From Pseudobdellovibrionaceae bacterium (GTDB taxonomy: Bacteria > Bdellovibrionota > Bdellovibrionia > Bdellovibrionales > Bdellovibrionaceae): a DNA stretch of 64,000 bases. Shown here one piece after another: positions 34,004-42,324 of the stretch. The stretch lies in contig JAOASS010000009.1 in NCBI GenBank assembly GCA_030158485.1, positions 124,001 to 188,000 of the forward strand, read 5' to 3'. Within the stretch, counting starts at the first letter, position 1, and every line of letters starts with the position of its first letter. The notes under the pieces are model-generated. The model worked only from the letters and a program-made list of their open reading frames with translations. It was not told the origin of the DNA and did no database searches. The translations under genes and the position numbers were made by a program.

Positions 34004-35050
34004 ATGAAACATTTTATTTTATTTTTAGCTGCTGTTTTTACAATTTTATTTATTGTTCATATCAACAAAAACCAATCTTTTTTAATCAGAGAGCAAAAGC
34101 CAATCGTTAAAATTTTTACTTATGCCTCCTTTTCTTCGAAGTGGGGACCAGGCCCTGTGCTTCAAGAAATGTTTGAAAAAGTATGCAACTGTCAAATTGA
34201 ATTCTTAGAAGGATCAGATTCAGGAATTTTATTACAAAGGCTTAAAATTGAAGGTGAAAAACTAGGTGCAGATCTTGTCATCGGTCTTGATCAGTATGAT
34301 CTGCAAAAAGCAGTAGTTGAATCCAATTGGAGGTCCTTGGACTTTTCGACTTTAGAAATTGATCCACAAGTTAAATCAGCACTTAAAAATGAATTTTTTG
34401 TTCCTTATGACTGGGGAGTTCTCACTTTTATAGAAAAAATAATTAATGCGAATCAACCTTTATCGGCGATGACTTTAGATCAGCTTTTGCAAACTGAATA
34501 TTTTCATAAGATTGCAATGCAAGATCCGCGCACAAGCAGTGTGGGTTTACAGTTTGTTATGTGGATTCTTAAGACAAAAGGCGAAGAAGAGGGTTTTAAA
34601 TATATTTCACAAATAATGAAACAAGCTCATAGCTTTTCACCCAGTTGGTCAACTTCTTATGGGCTTTTCAAATCAGGACAGGCGGATCTTGTTTTTTCTT
34701 ATACGACATCGCCTCTTTATAATCTTTTAGAAGAAAAAAATTCCAATTTGAGAGCAATCGAAATGGTTGAACCTAACCCCGTTCAAGTTGAATTTGTTGG
34801 CATTCCGACTAGTTGTCGACAATGTGATTTAGCTGAAAATTTTTTGAATCTTATGCTGTCAATCGAAGGCCAAAAAATTATTATGCAAAAAAACTATATG
34901 CTACCTGTTCTTAAAAAAGCAGCAGAAGGAACTCCATTTGAAAAAGTACCAGTTCCTTTTCGGTTAATGGAAATTCAGTTTCCTTCTGTCAGTGAAGTTG
35001 ATCGGATCTTAAAGCAGTGGTCAGATTTGCGACGGGAAAGCAGTCTTTAG
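34004..35050 (+). CDS. thiB: Thiamine ABC transporter substrate-binding protein
   Basis: I chose ATG 34004 after GGTGG; the protein is then 348 residues with a signal anchor at about 1-18. The TbpA/ThiB pattern is strong: IFTYASFSSKWGPGPVLQEM, then CNCQIEF, GADLVIGLDQYDL, and later SYTTSPLYNLLEEKN. It captures thiamine or its phosphates in the periplasm and delivers it to ThiP. It is followed one base later by the permease and then the ATPase, the canonical thiBPQ order. Confidence 0.88.
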   Translation: MKHFILFLAAVFTILFIVHINKNQSFLIREQKPIVKIFTYASFSSKWGPGPVLQEMFEKVCNCQIEFLEGSDSGILLQRLKIEGEKLGADLVIGLDQYDLQKAVVESNWRSLDFSTLEIDPQVKSALKNEFFVPYDWGVLTFIEKIINANQPLSAMTLDQLLQTEYFHKIAMQDPRTSSVGLQFVMWILKTKGEEEGFKYISQIMKQAHSFSPSWSTSYGLFKSGQADLVFSYTTSPLYNLLEEKNSNLRAIEMVEPNPVQVEFVGIPTSCRQCDLAENFLNLMLSIEGQKIIMQKNYMLPVLKKAAEGTPFEKVPVPFRLMEIQFPSVSEVDRILKQWSDLRRESSL

Positions 35051-35051
35051 A

Positions 35052-36506
35052 ATGGTAAAAAAAATAATACCTTTCGGTATTTGTTTTTTACTCTTGAGTC
35101 CTTGTTTTGTGTTGCTAGGTCTAACTCAAAAATTGATTTTTCCAAAGCAAGAAGAGCTCATTTGGGCATTGAGCAATAGTTTTATTCAGGCCTTTGCGTC
35201 GGCCACTTTAACAATTTTTTTAGGTTTTATTGTCGCATTGGGACATCTCAAAATACCATCTCATCGTTTTATTGTGCGTTCATTTTTTGAAACTCTTTGC
35301 CTTGTAACTCAATTTATTCCGGTTGTGGTCAGTCTTGTTGCGATCCTTAATTTGATTCAACCATTTCCAATGGGAGTTGTTGGAATTGTAACGGTCCACG
35401 CTTTTTTAAACTTTGGCTTAGCTGCAATTTTAATTTCTCAACATATGAGAAGCATTTGTATTGAAACTTCTGACGTGGCAAGGACTTTAGGTGTTTCACG
35501 TTTTCTTTTTTGGAGAAAAGTGGGAATTCCCCAGATGAAGCGTGAATTAGCTTTGATTTTTATTTATCTTTTTTCAATGTTTTTTACTTCATTTTCGATT
35601 CCCTTAGTCGTGGGAGGCGGTCGAGGTACTACTTTAGAAATTTTGATTTATGAAAAAATGAGGCTCTCATCTGACTGGTCATCTGCAATTATTTTAGCTT
35701 GGGTTCAGATCATTTTTATCTTTGCTCTATCTTTGTTTGCTTTCAAAAATCGTAAAAAAGCGGTTAAAAAAGAAGCTGATTTGACTTGGTTAGGATCATA
35801 CTTTGGAGCAGGCTTTCTTGTTCTGGTCATGACGGGTCTTTTTGTTGGTTATAGTTCCGGTTTGGCCGAAGGTTGGATACAAAGACATGAACTTTCAATT
35901 TTCTCATCTGATTTTATTTATGGTTTTTTTAATTCTTTATTAATTGGGTTGATGACTTATTTTTTAGTTATCGGAATTTTTAAAAGTTTTGTTTTTGTCG
36001 GAATCTTGCCTAGTTGGTTTGACCGTTTTATGAATGGATATTTGGCACCCAGCACATCACTGACATGCTTTGTTTTTTTGGTTTTAACCCCAGCAGATCA
36101 AGCTTGGAGTTACATTAAAATACCAATCGCTTTTACGATACTCAGTATACCAGGACTTTACAGAATGGGTTTTGGAGAACGACTAGGCGACCTGAAGATG
36201 CAAATTGAACAAGCAGCTTTATTGGGTGCGCCACCTTATTTGACTTTTAAATATGTGACATGGCCGCAAATAAAAAGTCATGCAAGATTTTTAGGTGCTC
36301 TGGTGTCGACTTGGGCCTGTGGGGATTTTGCTGTATCAAGAATTTTATCAACGCAAGATTTTACATTAGGTTTGATTGTTCAAACTCTTTTGTCGACCTA
36401 TCGAATGAGTTTAGCAAGTCTTGTGAGCGTTTTTCTTTTGTTAGCCTGTTTCATTTGTTTTTTTCTAATTATAGGGTGGGATTATGTCGATCGTCGAAAA
36501 TCTTGA
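35052..36506 (+). CDS. thiP: Thiamine ABC transporter permease
   Basis: The 484-residue double-length permease has about twelve membrane helices. Two EAA-type loops are visible: ARTLGVSRFLFWRKVGIPQMK (about residue 140; 20-residue core) and QAALLGAPPYLTFKYVTWPQ (about residue 385). These contact ThiQ. Fused duplicate permease halves are typical of ThiP and the related iron FbpB. The substrate-binding neighbour points to thiamine. It overlaps thiQ by 23 bases. Confidence 0.87.
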   Translation: MVKKIIPFGICFLLLSPCFVLLGLTQKLIFPKQEELIWALSNSFIQAFASATLTIFLGFIVALGHLKIPSHRFIVRSFFETLCLVTQFIPVVVSLVAILNLIQPFPMGVVGIVTVHAFLNFGLAAILISQHMRSICIETSDVARTLGVSRFLFWRKVGIPQMKRELALIFIYLFSMFFTSFSIPLVVGGGRGTTLEILIYEKMRLSSDWSSAIILAWVQIIFIFALSLFAFKNRKKAVKKEADLTWLGSYFGAGFLVLVMTGLFVGYSSGLAEGWIQRHELSIFSSDFIYGFFNSLLIGLMTYFLVIGIFKSFVFVGILPSWFDRFMNGYLAPSTSLTCFVFLVLTPADQAWSYIKIPIAFTILSIPGLYRMGFGERLGDLKMQIEQAALLGAPPYLTFKYVTWPQIKSHARFLGALVSTWACGDFAVSRILSTQDFTLGLIVQTLLSTYRMSLASLVSVFLLLACFICFFLIIGWDYVDRRKS

Positions 36507-37113
36507 AGTAGTTCGAAAAGATTTTTCCTTAAAAGTTTCTAAATGGGTCATTCGTGATGAAGGAATTCACGTTTTGTCAGGCCCGTCTGGCTCTGGAAAA
36601 ACAACTATTTTGCGAGTGCTTATGGGGCTTGAAAATGGAAGTCGTTTTTCTTGGAAATTTTTAGGTGAAAACTTAGCTATTTTGCCGATTGAAAAAAGAA
36701 GATTGGGTGTGGTGTTTCAAACTTGGGATTTATTTCCTCACATGACGGCTATTGAAAATATTGAATTTGCAGCTCGAGCCAGGGGGCTTGAGGAATCAAC
36801 CCTAAATAATCGTTGGGAATGGATTCAGGAGACTTTAAAAATGACTCCTTTTTTAAACACGAAAGCAGCAGATTTATCAGGAGGCGAAAAGCAAAGAACA
36901 GCATTGGCGCGGGCCCTGATCGCAAAGCCGCGTATTCTGTTGCTAGATGAGCCTTTCACAGCATTGGATGAGTCACTACGAGACGCAGCCCGAGAGCTTT
37001 TAAAAAAACTTGTCGAAATTGATAAGGTACCTGCACTTTTAGTGACCCATGATTCGCGTGATATTCAAAAACTTGCAAATGAAGTGACGCAGATTTCTGA
37101 TATTATAAAATAA
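36484..37113 (+). CDS. thiQ: Thiamine ABC transporter ATP-binding protein
   Basis: The 209-residue ATPase has Walker A GPSGSGKTTI, the Q-loop VVFQTWDLFPHMTA, signature LSGGEKQRTALARAL, Walker B ILLLDEPFTALDE and switch histidine LVTHDS. It is short, without the regulatory domain of PotA/MalK types, as expected for ThiQ. The ATG lies inside thiP. The sigma-28 promoter of the first flagellin follows about 30 bases after its stop. Confidence 0.9.
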   Translation: MSIVENLEVVRKDFSLKVSKWVIRDEGIHVLSGPSGSGKTTILRVLMGLENGSRFSWKFLGENLAILPIEKRRLGVVFQTWDLFPHMTAIENIEFAARARGLEESTLNNRWEWIQETLKMTPFLNTKAADLSGGEKQRTALARALIAKPRILLLDEPFTALDESLRDAARELLKKLVEIDKVPALLVTHDSRDIQKLANEVTQISDIIK

Positions 37114-37144
37114 TCAATAAATTCAATAACTTGTAAAATAGCGC

Positions 37145-37171
37145 TTAAGTTATTACGCAATGCGTCGATAA
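37145..37171 (+). promoter_or_regulatory. Sigma-28 promoter of flagellin 1
   Basis: TTAAGTTA (37145-37152), an 11-base spacer, then GTCGATAA (37164-37171). This is close to TAAAGTTT-N11-GCCGATAA. It predicts a leader of about 135 bases before ATG 37312. Confidence 0.75.
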
Positions 37172-37211
37172 GTTATATGACGGCTGTACTAAAGTCCTGC
37201 TCAAGCTGGCA

Positions 37212-37276
37212 GGGGTCGGTTTTGACGAACCGACCCCAGATTTTTAAAGTTTGAGCACACTCTGGCTTAAGAGTGT
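37212..37276 (+). promoter_or_regulatory. Structured leader of flagellin 1: two perfect hairpins
   Basis: GGGGTCGGTT (37212-37221) and AACCGACCCC (37228-37237) form a perfect 10-bp stem with loop TTGACG, followed by AGATTTTTAAAG. A second perfect stem, ACACTCT/AGAGTGT, lies at 37257-37276. The first looks like a terminator with a short T run, so transcription attenuation is possible. The role is inferred. Confidence 0.6.
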
Positions 37277-37311
37277 TAATTGTGTGTGGGCGAAGTTGAG
37301 AGGGGTACTCT

Positions 37312-38136
37312 ATGCTTCGCATTTCTTCGAATTTGGCATCATTGTCTGCGAGACGAGCTCTAGGGCTCACGCAAAAAAACACAGAACGCTCACTTCAAGA
37401 GCTTGCAACAGGGTCTCGGTTTACATCTGCGGGTGCGGATGCTGCTGGGTATGCAATTGCAGAAAATATGCGTTCGCAAATCCAAGGCTATAAATCAGCT
37501 CGCTACAATGCTGATAACGCAGCATCCTTTGTCGCGCTGGCCGAGGGCGCGCTTCAAGAACAAAATAATATTATTATTCGGTTACGAGAACTCGCAATTC
37601 AGGCTGCGAGTGATACTTTTTCTGATCGAGAACGGAAAATGTTGGACACCGAATACCAAAGTTTAACGCAAGAATTAGATCGAATCGCGAAAAGTACAAA
37701 GTTCGGTTCACAACCGCTATTAGATGGGTCGGTAAAAGAGTACGAGTTTCAAGTGGGCATTAATAAGGGCGACGACAATATCATTAAATACAGAAGTGAT
37801 TCCGACACGACTTTATCGAATTTGAATTTAGATGGCGGGTCGGTTAGAGACAAGTCCGATGCAAGAGATTCATTGGAGTCAATCGATGAAGCTTTCTATA
37901 AATTAAACGAAGCCAGGGCAGGCTTGGGAGCTATTCATTCTAGAATGGAAATAGCAGTGAATCATATTGATTCGCAAGTTGAAAACTTAACGGCGGCTCA
38001 CTCGAAAATGGCTGACGCAGACGTGGCGGAAGCGGTCTCGGGGGCTCGTCGTGGACAAATTTTACAGCAGTATCAAGCAGCAGCTTTGTCTTATGCAAAT
38101 GATTCACAGTCATTTTTGTTAAGGCTGATTGCTTAA
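37312..38136 (+). CDS. fliC: Flagellin (copy 1)
   Basis: The 274-residue protein begins MLRISSNLASLSARRALG and contains ELATGSRFTSAGADAAGYA, RLRELAIQAASDTFSDRER and a C-terminal VAEAVSGARRGQILQQYQAA helix. It has only the D0 and D1 domains, with a short 50-residue connector instead of outer domains. It polymerises into the filament outside the cell. The C terminus (ANDSQSFLLRLIA) is more divergent than in copies 2 and 3, which end in QANQ and LKLIG. It has its own sigma-28 promoter and structured leader, and is tail-to-tail with the transglutaminase gene eight bases on. Confidence 0.95.
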   Translation: MLRISSNLASLSARRALGLTQKNTERSLQELATGSRFTSAGADAAGYAIAENMRSQIQGYKSARYNADNAASFVALAEGALQEQNNIIIRLRELAIQAASDTFSDRERKMLDTEYQSLTQELDRIAKSTKFGSQPLLDGSVKEYEFQVGINKGDDNIIKYRSDSDTTLSNLNLDGGSVRDKSDARDSLESIDEAFYKLNEARAGLGAIHSRMEIAVNHIDSQVENLTAAHSKMADADVAEAVSGARRGQILQQYQAAALSYANDSQSFLLRLIA

Positions 38137-38144
38137 TTGCTAAT

Positions 38145-40073
38145 TTAACTTTTATTTTCATAAAGTCTTTTTTTCCATGCATATTTCAAGCGGCTCCAGT
38201 CATCGGGTCCGCTTGTTCTTTGTCGATACCTTTCGTATCGATAAAGTTCGATAGTTTTATTAATCAACTTTTCATCATCTCTTCTTTTTTCTTTTACTTT
38301 TTCAAGAAAAACAATGGGTGCTTCATAGGGATTTCTTATAAAGCCTCGTTTTTCATATTCAGTCTGAAGCCATAAAAATGTTTCAATAGCTTGGTTGGGT
38401 GTCGTTTTTTTAAAAAAAAGAACTTTTTTTGATGCAATGAAAAGTAAGAATATAAAAACAAATGAAGTAATCCACCAACCAATTTTTGGAGCGAGGACTT
38501 TTAATAATTTTTGTTGTTCTGTCATGTCAAATTCCAATAAAGCACGAGTCCAAATAAAATTTAAATTATCCAATTGAAATTGAACTGTGTTAATAAGTTG
38601 TGCAAAATTTCCCCCACGCATTCTTAACTTTTCAATTGCAGAACCTGTATCAAATTTTAAATCGCTAGGGGAAAGCTGAAAATAATTAAGTCCACCTAGT
38701 TCAATACGCAGAGGTGCAATCCAAAAAGTAGGGTCAATTCGAATCCATGAACCGCTGGGGTTTCGAATTTCAGTCCATGCGTGAGCATCGGCCTGTGTCA
38801 CTCTTAAAAAATCACCAGCTTCGTTCCATTCACCACCTTGGTAACCTGTAATAACTCTTGCCGGAATTTCCAGAGCTCGCGCGAGTGTGGCATAAGCACC
38901 AGCAAAGTGTTCACAAAAGCCAAGTCTACGATCAAACAAGAACTCGTCTAAATTGGCATAGGTTCCAGGTTCTCGAGTATAAGAAAAATTATTTTCTAAG
39001 AAAAATTTTTTTAAAATTTGAACTTTCTCAATATGGTTTAATTTTTTAAGCTTAACTTCGGTTACCCAAGCTTGAGTTTGTGGGGGCAATTCACTTAGTT
39101 GAAATGGGTTCTCAATCGTTTTTCCATTCCAACTGAAAGTGGAAAGACCTTTATATTGAATTCTAGAGCCAATTATTTGATTTGTTTTAAAAATAGATCG
39201 ATCGGTTTTAACAGCTGTGATCATAGGAGATGAAATAAAGCGAGTATGTTCTAAAGTTGGTAAGATCCTCAGGTTTGAAGGTTCTAAAGTAACGGTGTAA
39301 TCAAACTGGATATCTTCTTTCGTTGTTGGAATTTCTAATGTCGTTTCATTTGTTTTATTCCATCTAAAGCCATTCATTTCTTCTAAAACGGCACCTCTCC
39401 AGTAGAGGTCCCTCATGCCGGGCCGAAAATTGACGAAATGAGCACGAAAAGCTGTTTCTTGACTCAGGGTTAAATTTGAAATGTCACCAGGGCCAATGCT
39501 TTCACTCATACCACTCAGTGGAATTAGAGGGCCGAGCTCTCGAGCCCAAGGAATTTGGACCCTTGGAAATACAAAAAATAAAATGGCCACGACCGGAAGA
39601 GATCTTAAAGCAGCATACCCTGTCAGTTTCCATGGCGATTTAATATCTTTTGCTAAAAGTGAGCGCCACAGGCCCAAGAAAATAGCTCCGCCAATTGGGA
39701 ACCAAAAAAAATCAAGACTAAAAAGAAATTTAAGTGCGACGAGTATGAAACTTAATAATATTAAAAACTTTTCGTCTCTATCACTTTTAAAATCTGCAAT
39801 TCGAAGTGATGCTAACATGACAAGTAGCGTGCTTGAAGCTTCTTGTCCTAAGAAAGTTTTAAATTGAGCCAGAACAAGACACAAACTTGTTATTGAAAAA
39901 ATATTGACCCATAGAGTAGAAAAATTTTTCCACCATTTTTGTTCAGATCCAAATCTAAAAATTAAAAGAAGAGTACTCAAAGCAAGTGCCCAAGATTCCA
40001 CTTCGATTGACACCATCAAGATTGCGGCTAACACAGAGAAGCAAAGCGTATTTTTTTTAAAGAAAAGTTTCAT
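38145..40073 (-). CDS. TgpA-like transglutaminase membrane protein
   Basis: The 642-residue protein has six or seven N-terminal membrane helices (about 1-195), then an extracytoplasmic domain with the transglutaminase core. The Cys is in DRRLGFCEHFAGAYATLAR, His in TQADAHAWTEI and Asp in WIRIDPTFW. One more helix lies at about 530-550, followed by a cytoplasmic C-terminal domain (DUF4129-like, LWLQTEYEKRGF). This is the TgpA/DUF3488 architecture and is the third gene of a moxR-DUF58-tgpA operon. The substrate is unknown; a role in cell-envelope protein processing is inferred. Confidence 0.88.
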   Translation of the reverse strand: MKLFFKKNTLCFSVLAAILMVSIEVESWALALSTLLLIFRFGSEQKWWKNFSTLWVNIFSITSLCLVLAQFKTFLGQEASSTLLVMLASLRIADFKSDRDEKFLILLSFILVALKFLFSLDFFWFPIGGAIFLGLWRSLLAKDIKSPWKLTGYAALRSLPVVAILFFVFPRVQIPWARELGPLIPLSGMSESIGPGDISNLTLSQETAFRAHFVNFRPGMRDLYWRGAVLEEMNGFRWNKTNETTLEIPTTKEDIQFDYTVTLEPSNLRILPTLEHTRFISSPMITAVKTDRSIFKTNQIIGSRIQYKGLSTFSWNGKTIENPFQLSELPPQTQAWVTEVKLKKLNHIEKVQILKKFFLENNFSYTREPGTYANLDEFLFDRRLGFCEHFAGAYATLARALEIPARVITGYQGGEWNEAGDFLRVTQADAHAWTEIRNPSGSWIRIDPTFWIAPLRIELGGLNYFQLSPSDLKFDTGSAIEKLRMRGGNFAQLINTVQFQLDNLNFIWTRALLEFDMTEQQKLLKVLAPKIGWWITSFVFIFLLFIASKKVLFFKKTTPNQAIETFLWLQTEYEKRGFIRNPYEAPIVFLEKVKEKRRDDEKLINKTIELYRYERYRQRTSGPDDWSRLKYAWKKRLYENKS

Positions 40074-40076
40074 CTA

Positions 40077-41003
40077 TTATTTCCACTTCGCGAGTTCTGT
40101 TAGTGCAAGTTTCACACCGTTTACATCTTCTGATTTGTATTCGGAATGGGTTAATTTAAGATGCCAAGGAAAACCAATTGATTCAGCCATGGAAATCCAA
40201 AGACTGAGTTGTTCAAGCTTCTTTTCGGTATCTAAGTGTTGAAGCTGTTGCCAATCAAAATAACAGAGCTGAGCTTCATTGCCCTCATAGACAAGTGTTC
40301 TAACTTGTCCTGATTTTGCAAGGGATCTCCAGTGTATTCTTTTGGGCGAATCGCCGGGCTGGTAGTCTTTAATTTCTTTTAATATTCCTATTGAGTCCTG
40401 TGAATTCGATCCTGATTGGGGAAATTCTCGACTTCCATTTCTTGCGGGATAAACTATAATTTCTTGTTTTTTTTTAAATACCTTCCATGCCCTGAATAAA
40501 TCAGCAGGATAAGATGATTGAAGTACAATATTTGGAATTATTCCATGACCTCTTTTGCCGGGAGTCCATAAAATTTCCACTGTTTGTAACTCTTCGGGTT
40601 TGAGGTCAATGAAAACACTTTGTTTTTCTTTCGCAATTTTTATTTCAATTCTTTTTAAATAATTTTTTGTAGTATTTTGTATTGAAACAAAAAGTAACTG
40701 TTGAGTTTCTGCGAAGACTTCTTTTGTAAAAATATTTTCAATTCTTACTTTGTCGACATGGTCATTCGTGATTTTAGCAAGTGCTAGTCCCATAGTTGTT
40801 AAGTAAAAGCAAACTACATAAACTAAGTTGTTGCCGTAAGCCATTCCCATTAGAAGCAAAATGAAGCAAAGGGCTCCGTAAGCCAATCCAAATTTAGTTG
40901 GTAAAATATAAGTTTTTTGTTTTCTAGTTAAAACTCGATTAAATAGGTACAGGAGTTTCTTGTACCAGTCGCTGTGCCCACTTTGTACCTTGGTGTACTC
41001 CAA
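40077..41003 (-). CDS. DUF58-domain membrane protein
   Basis: The 308-residue protein starts at TTG 41003, supported by GGAGG five bases before it on the minus strand. It has two membrane helices at about 40-75 and then an Ig-like and VWA-like region. The DUF58 signature is GILKEIKDYQPGDSPKRIHW followed by RSLAKSGQVRTLVYE. DUF58 proteins regularly sit between MoxR and transglutaminase genes. The start overlaps the moxR 3' end by 65 bases in another frame. It probably acts with MoxR in assembling or maturing envelope components. Confidence 0.85.
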   Translation of the reverse strand: MEYTKVQSGHSDWYKKLLYLFNRVLTRKQKTYILPTKFGLAYGALCFILLLMGMAYGNNLVYVVCFYLTTMGLALAKITNDHVDKVRIENIFTKEVFAETQQLLFVSIQNTTKNYLKRIEIKIAKEKQSVFIDLKPEELQTVEILWTPGKRGHGIIPNIVLQSSYPADLFRAWKVFKKKQEIIVYPARNGSREFPQSGSNSQDSIGILKEIKDYQPGDSPKRIHWRSLAKSGQVRTLVYEGNEAQLCYFDWQQLQHLDTEKKLEQLSLWISMAESIGFPWHLKLTHSEYKSEDVNGVKLALTELAKWK

Positions 41004-41868
41004 GCCGTCCTCCTAAACGATGAGCCATCACGGGAATGGCTACTTTCTGTACGTCTTGCGGTTCGACGTGATTTCGTCCTTCAAGAAAAGCCCATGCTCT
41101 TGAAGCTTTAGCTAAAGCAAGACCTGCGCGTGTTGAAAGAGGAAGTCCTTCTTTTGTGTCTTGTCGTGATTTTTCTAATAACGAAGTAATATAGTCAGCT
41201 ACCACTTCAGAAATCATAATTTGCGATGCTTTTTTTTGAGCTTCCAAAATTTCATCAAGTTGAAAAACGGGTTTTAACTTTTGGATTTTTTCGCGAGGAT
41301 CAGATCCCTGAATAATTTTCTTTTCAGTGCTTTTAGAAGCGTAATGAAGCTCAAGACTCATCATAAAACGATCAAGCTGACTTTCAGGTAACGGAAAAGT
41401 TGAAGATTGTTGATGTGGATTTTGTGTTGCAATAACTAAAAAAGGTTGTGGTAAAGCGAGTTCTTTTCCTTCGACTGTGATTGCAGCTTCTTCCATCGCT
41501 TGAAGTAGAGCACTTTGTGTTCGAGGACTCGCACGATTAAGTTCGTCAGCCATGATGACTGATGCAAACAAGGGTCCTTTTTTAAATTCAAAACTACTTT
41601 TTTGAGAATTAAAAATTTCCACGCCAATTAAATCCGAGGGCAGCATATCGACAGTGAATTGAATTCGATGTGTTTCAAGTCCTAGCAGTACTCCAAGTGT
41701 TTGCACAAGAGTGGTCTTGCCGACGCCTGGAACATCTTCTATTAGGATATGTCCTTTTGCTAGCAAACAGGTGGCTGCCATTCTAATGGTATCTTCTTTG
41801 TCTAAGACGACAGATTTTGCAGCTTCAATTAATTCTAAAAATTGATTTCTCATGTGGTCAGTTATCAT
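40939..41868 (-). CDS. MoxR-family AAA+ ATPase
   Basis: The 309-residue cytoplasmic ATPase has Walker A EDVPGVGKTTLVQTL, Walker B and arginine-finger region SVIMADELNRASPRTQSALL, then QAMEE. Sensor residues are ATQNPHQQSSTFPLPESQLD. MoxR ATPases act as chaperones that assemble or activate VWA-domain partners, here probably the DUF58 protein encoded next. The start could be ATG 41868 or the ATG fifteen bases later. The 456-base gap upstream carries this promoter and that of flagellin 2. Confidence 0.9.
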   Translation of the reverse strand: MITDHMRNQFLELIEAAKSVVLDKEDTIRMAATCLLAKGHILIEDVPGVGKTTLVQTLGVLLGLETHRIQFTVDMLPSDLIGVEIFNSQKSSFEFKKGPLFASVIMADELNRASPRTQSALLQAMEEAAITVEGKELALPQPFLVIATQNPHQQSSTFPLPESQLDRFMMSLELHYASKSTEKKIIQGSDPREKIQKLKPVFQLDEILEAQKKASQIMISEVVADYITSLLEKSRQDTKEGLPLSTRAGLALAKASRAWAFLEGRNHVEPQDVQKVAIPVMAHRLGGRLGVHQGTKWAQRLVQETPVPI

Positions 41869-42040
41869 CGGGAATTCTGGGTTCGATCTTGATCAAAAGT
41901 TTTTCGAAAAATGAAATTTGACTTAAGTCTAGCCCGAGCAAGATCTAAGTCCAGGGTTTTTCAAAAATATTTTTTAGTAAATAATCTTGTTGTTTCAGTA
42001 AGAAGACGCGATGCGCAATAAAAATACTGGACGAAGGGCC

Positions 42041-42067
42041 TAAAGTATTCTGGACCAAAGCCGAGAA
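42041..42067 (+). promoter_or_regulatory. Sigma-28 promoter of flagellin 2
   Basis: TAAAGTAT (42041-42048), an 11-base spacer, then GCCGAGAA (42060-42067), each one mismatch from the FliA consensus. The leader to ATG 42325 would be about 250 bases. Confidence 0.75.
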
Positions 42068-42302
42068 GTATTGTGATACGTTGGAGACACCACAAAAGGA
42101 TTTTACAGCCGTCAAATCTGTAAACCCCCTCTAAATGGCCTCCGCCCTTCTGGGGTGTAGCTCGAAACTGCGTCAACAGTTTTAAGTTACATACCCGGAA
42201 CAGTTTTGCTCAGTTACATGAGCGCCTGCAAAAGGTGGAGCTCCTCCAACAAAATGTTTTTAAAACGTTTAACAATTCCGTGGTGTGGGCAACAGCACGG
42301 CA

Positions 42303-42323
42303 GTCTTCATATTAGGAGGAGAC
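42303..42323 (+). promoter_or_regulatory. Hairpin over the flagellin-2 ribosome site, GGA in the loop
   Basis: GTCTTC (42303-42308) pairs with GGAGAC (42318-42323), with one G-T pair, enclosing ATATTAGGA. The Shine-Dalgarno GGAGGAG (42315-42321) is partly in the loop and partly in the stem. The same GGAGGAG can instead pair with CTCCTCC at 42241-42247. This fits CsrA-type or structure-based translational control, as reported for hag in Bacillus subtilis. Confidence 0.45.
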
Positions 42324-42324
42324 A

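Larger units (their letters stand above)
41869..42324. other. 456-base divergent intergenic region, moxR and flagellin 2
   Basis: It holds the flagellin-2 sigma-28 promoter (42041-42067), a copy of the AGTCTAGCCCG motif (41925-41938) followed by CTAAGTCCAG (41945-41954), the anti-SD segment CTCCTCC (42241-42247), and the GGA-loop hairpin over the ribosome site. No open frame in it looks real. The moxR promoter on the minus strand was not identified. Confidence 0.8.
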
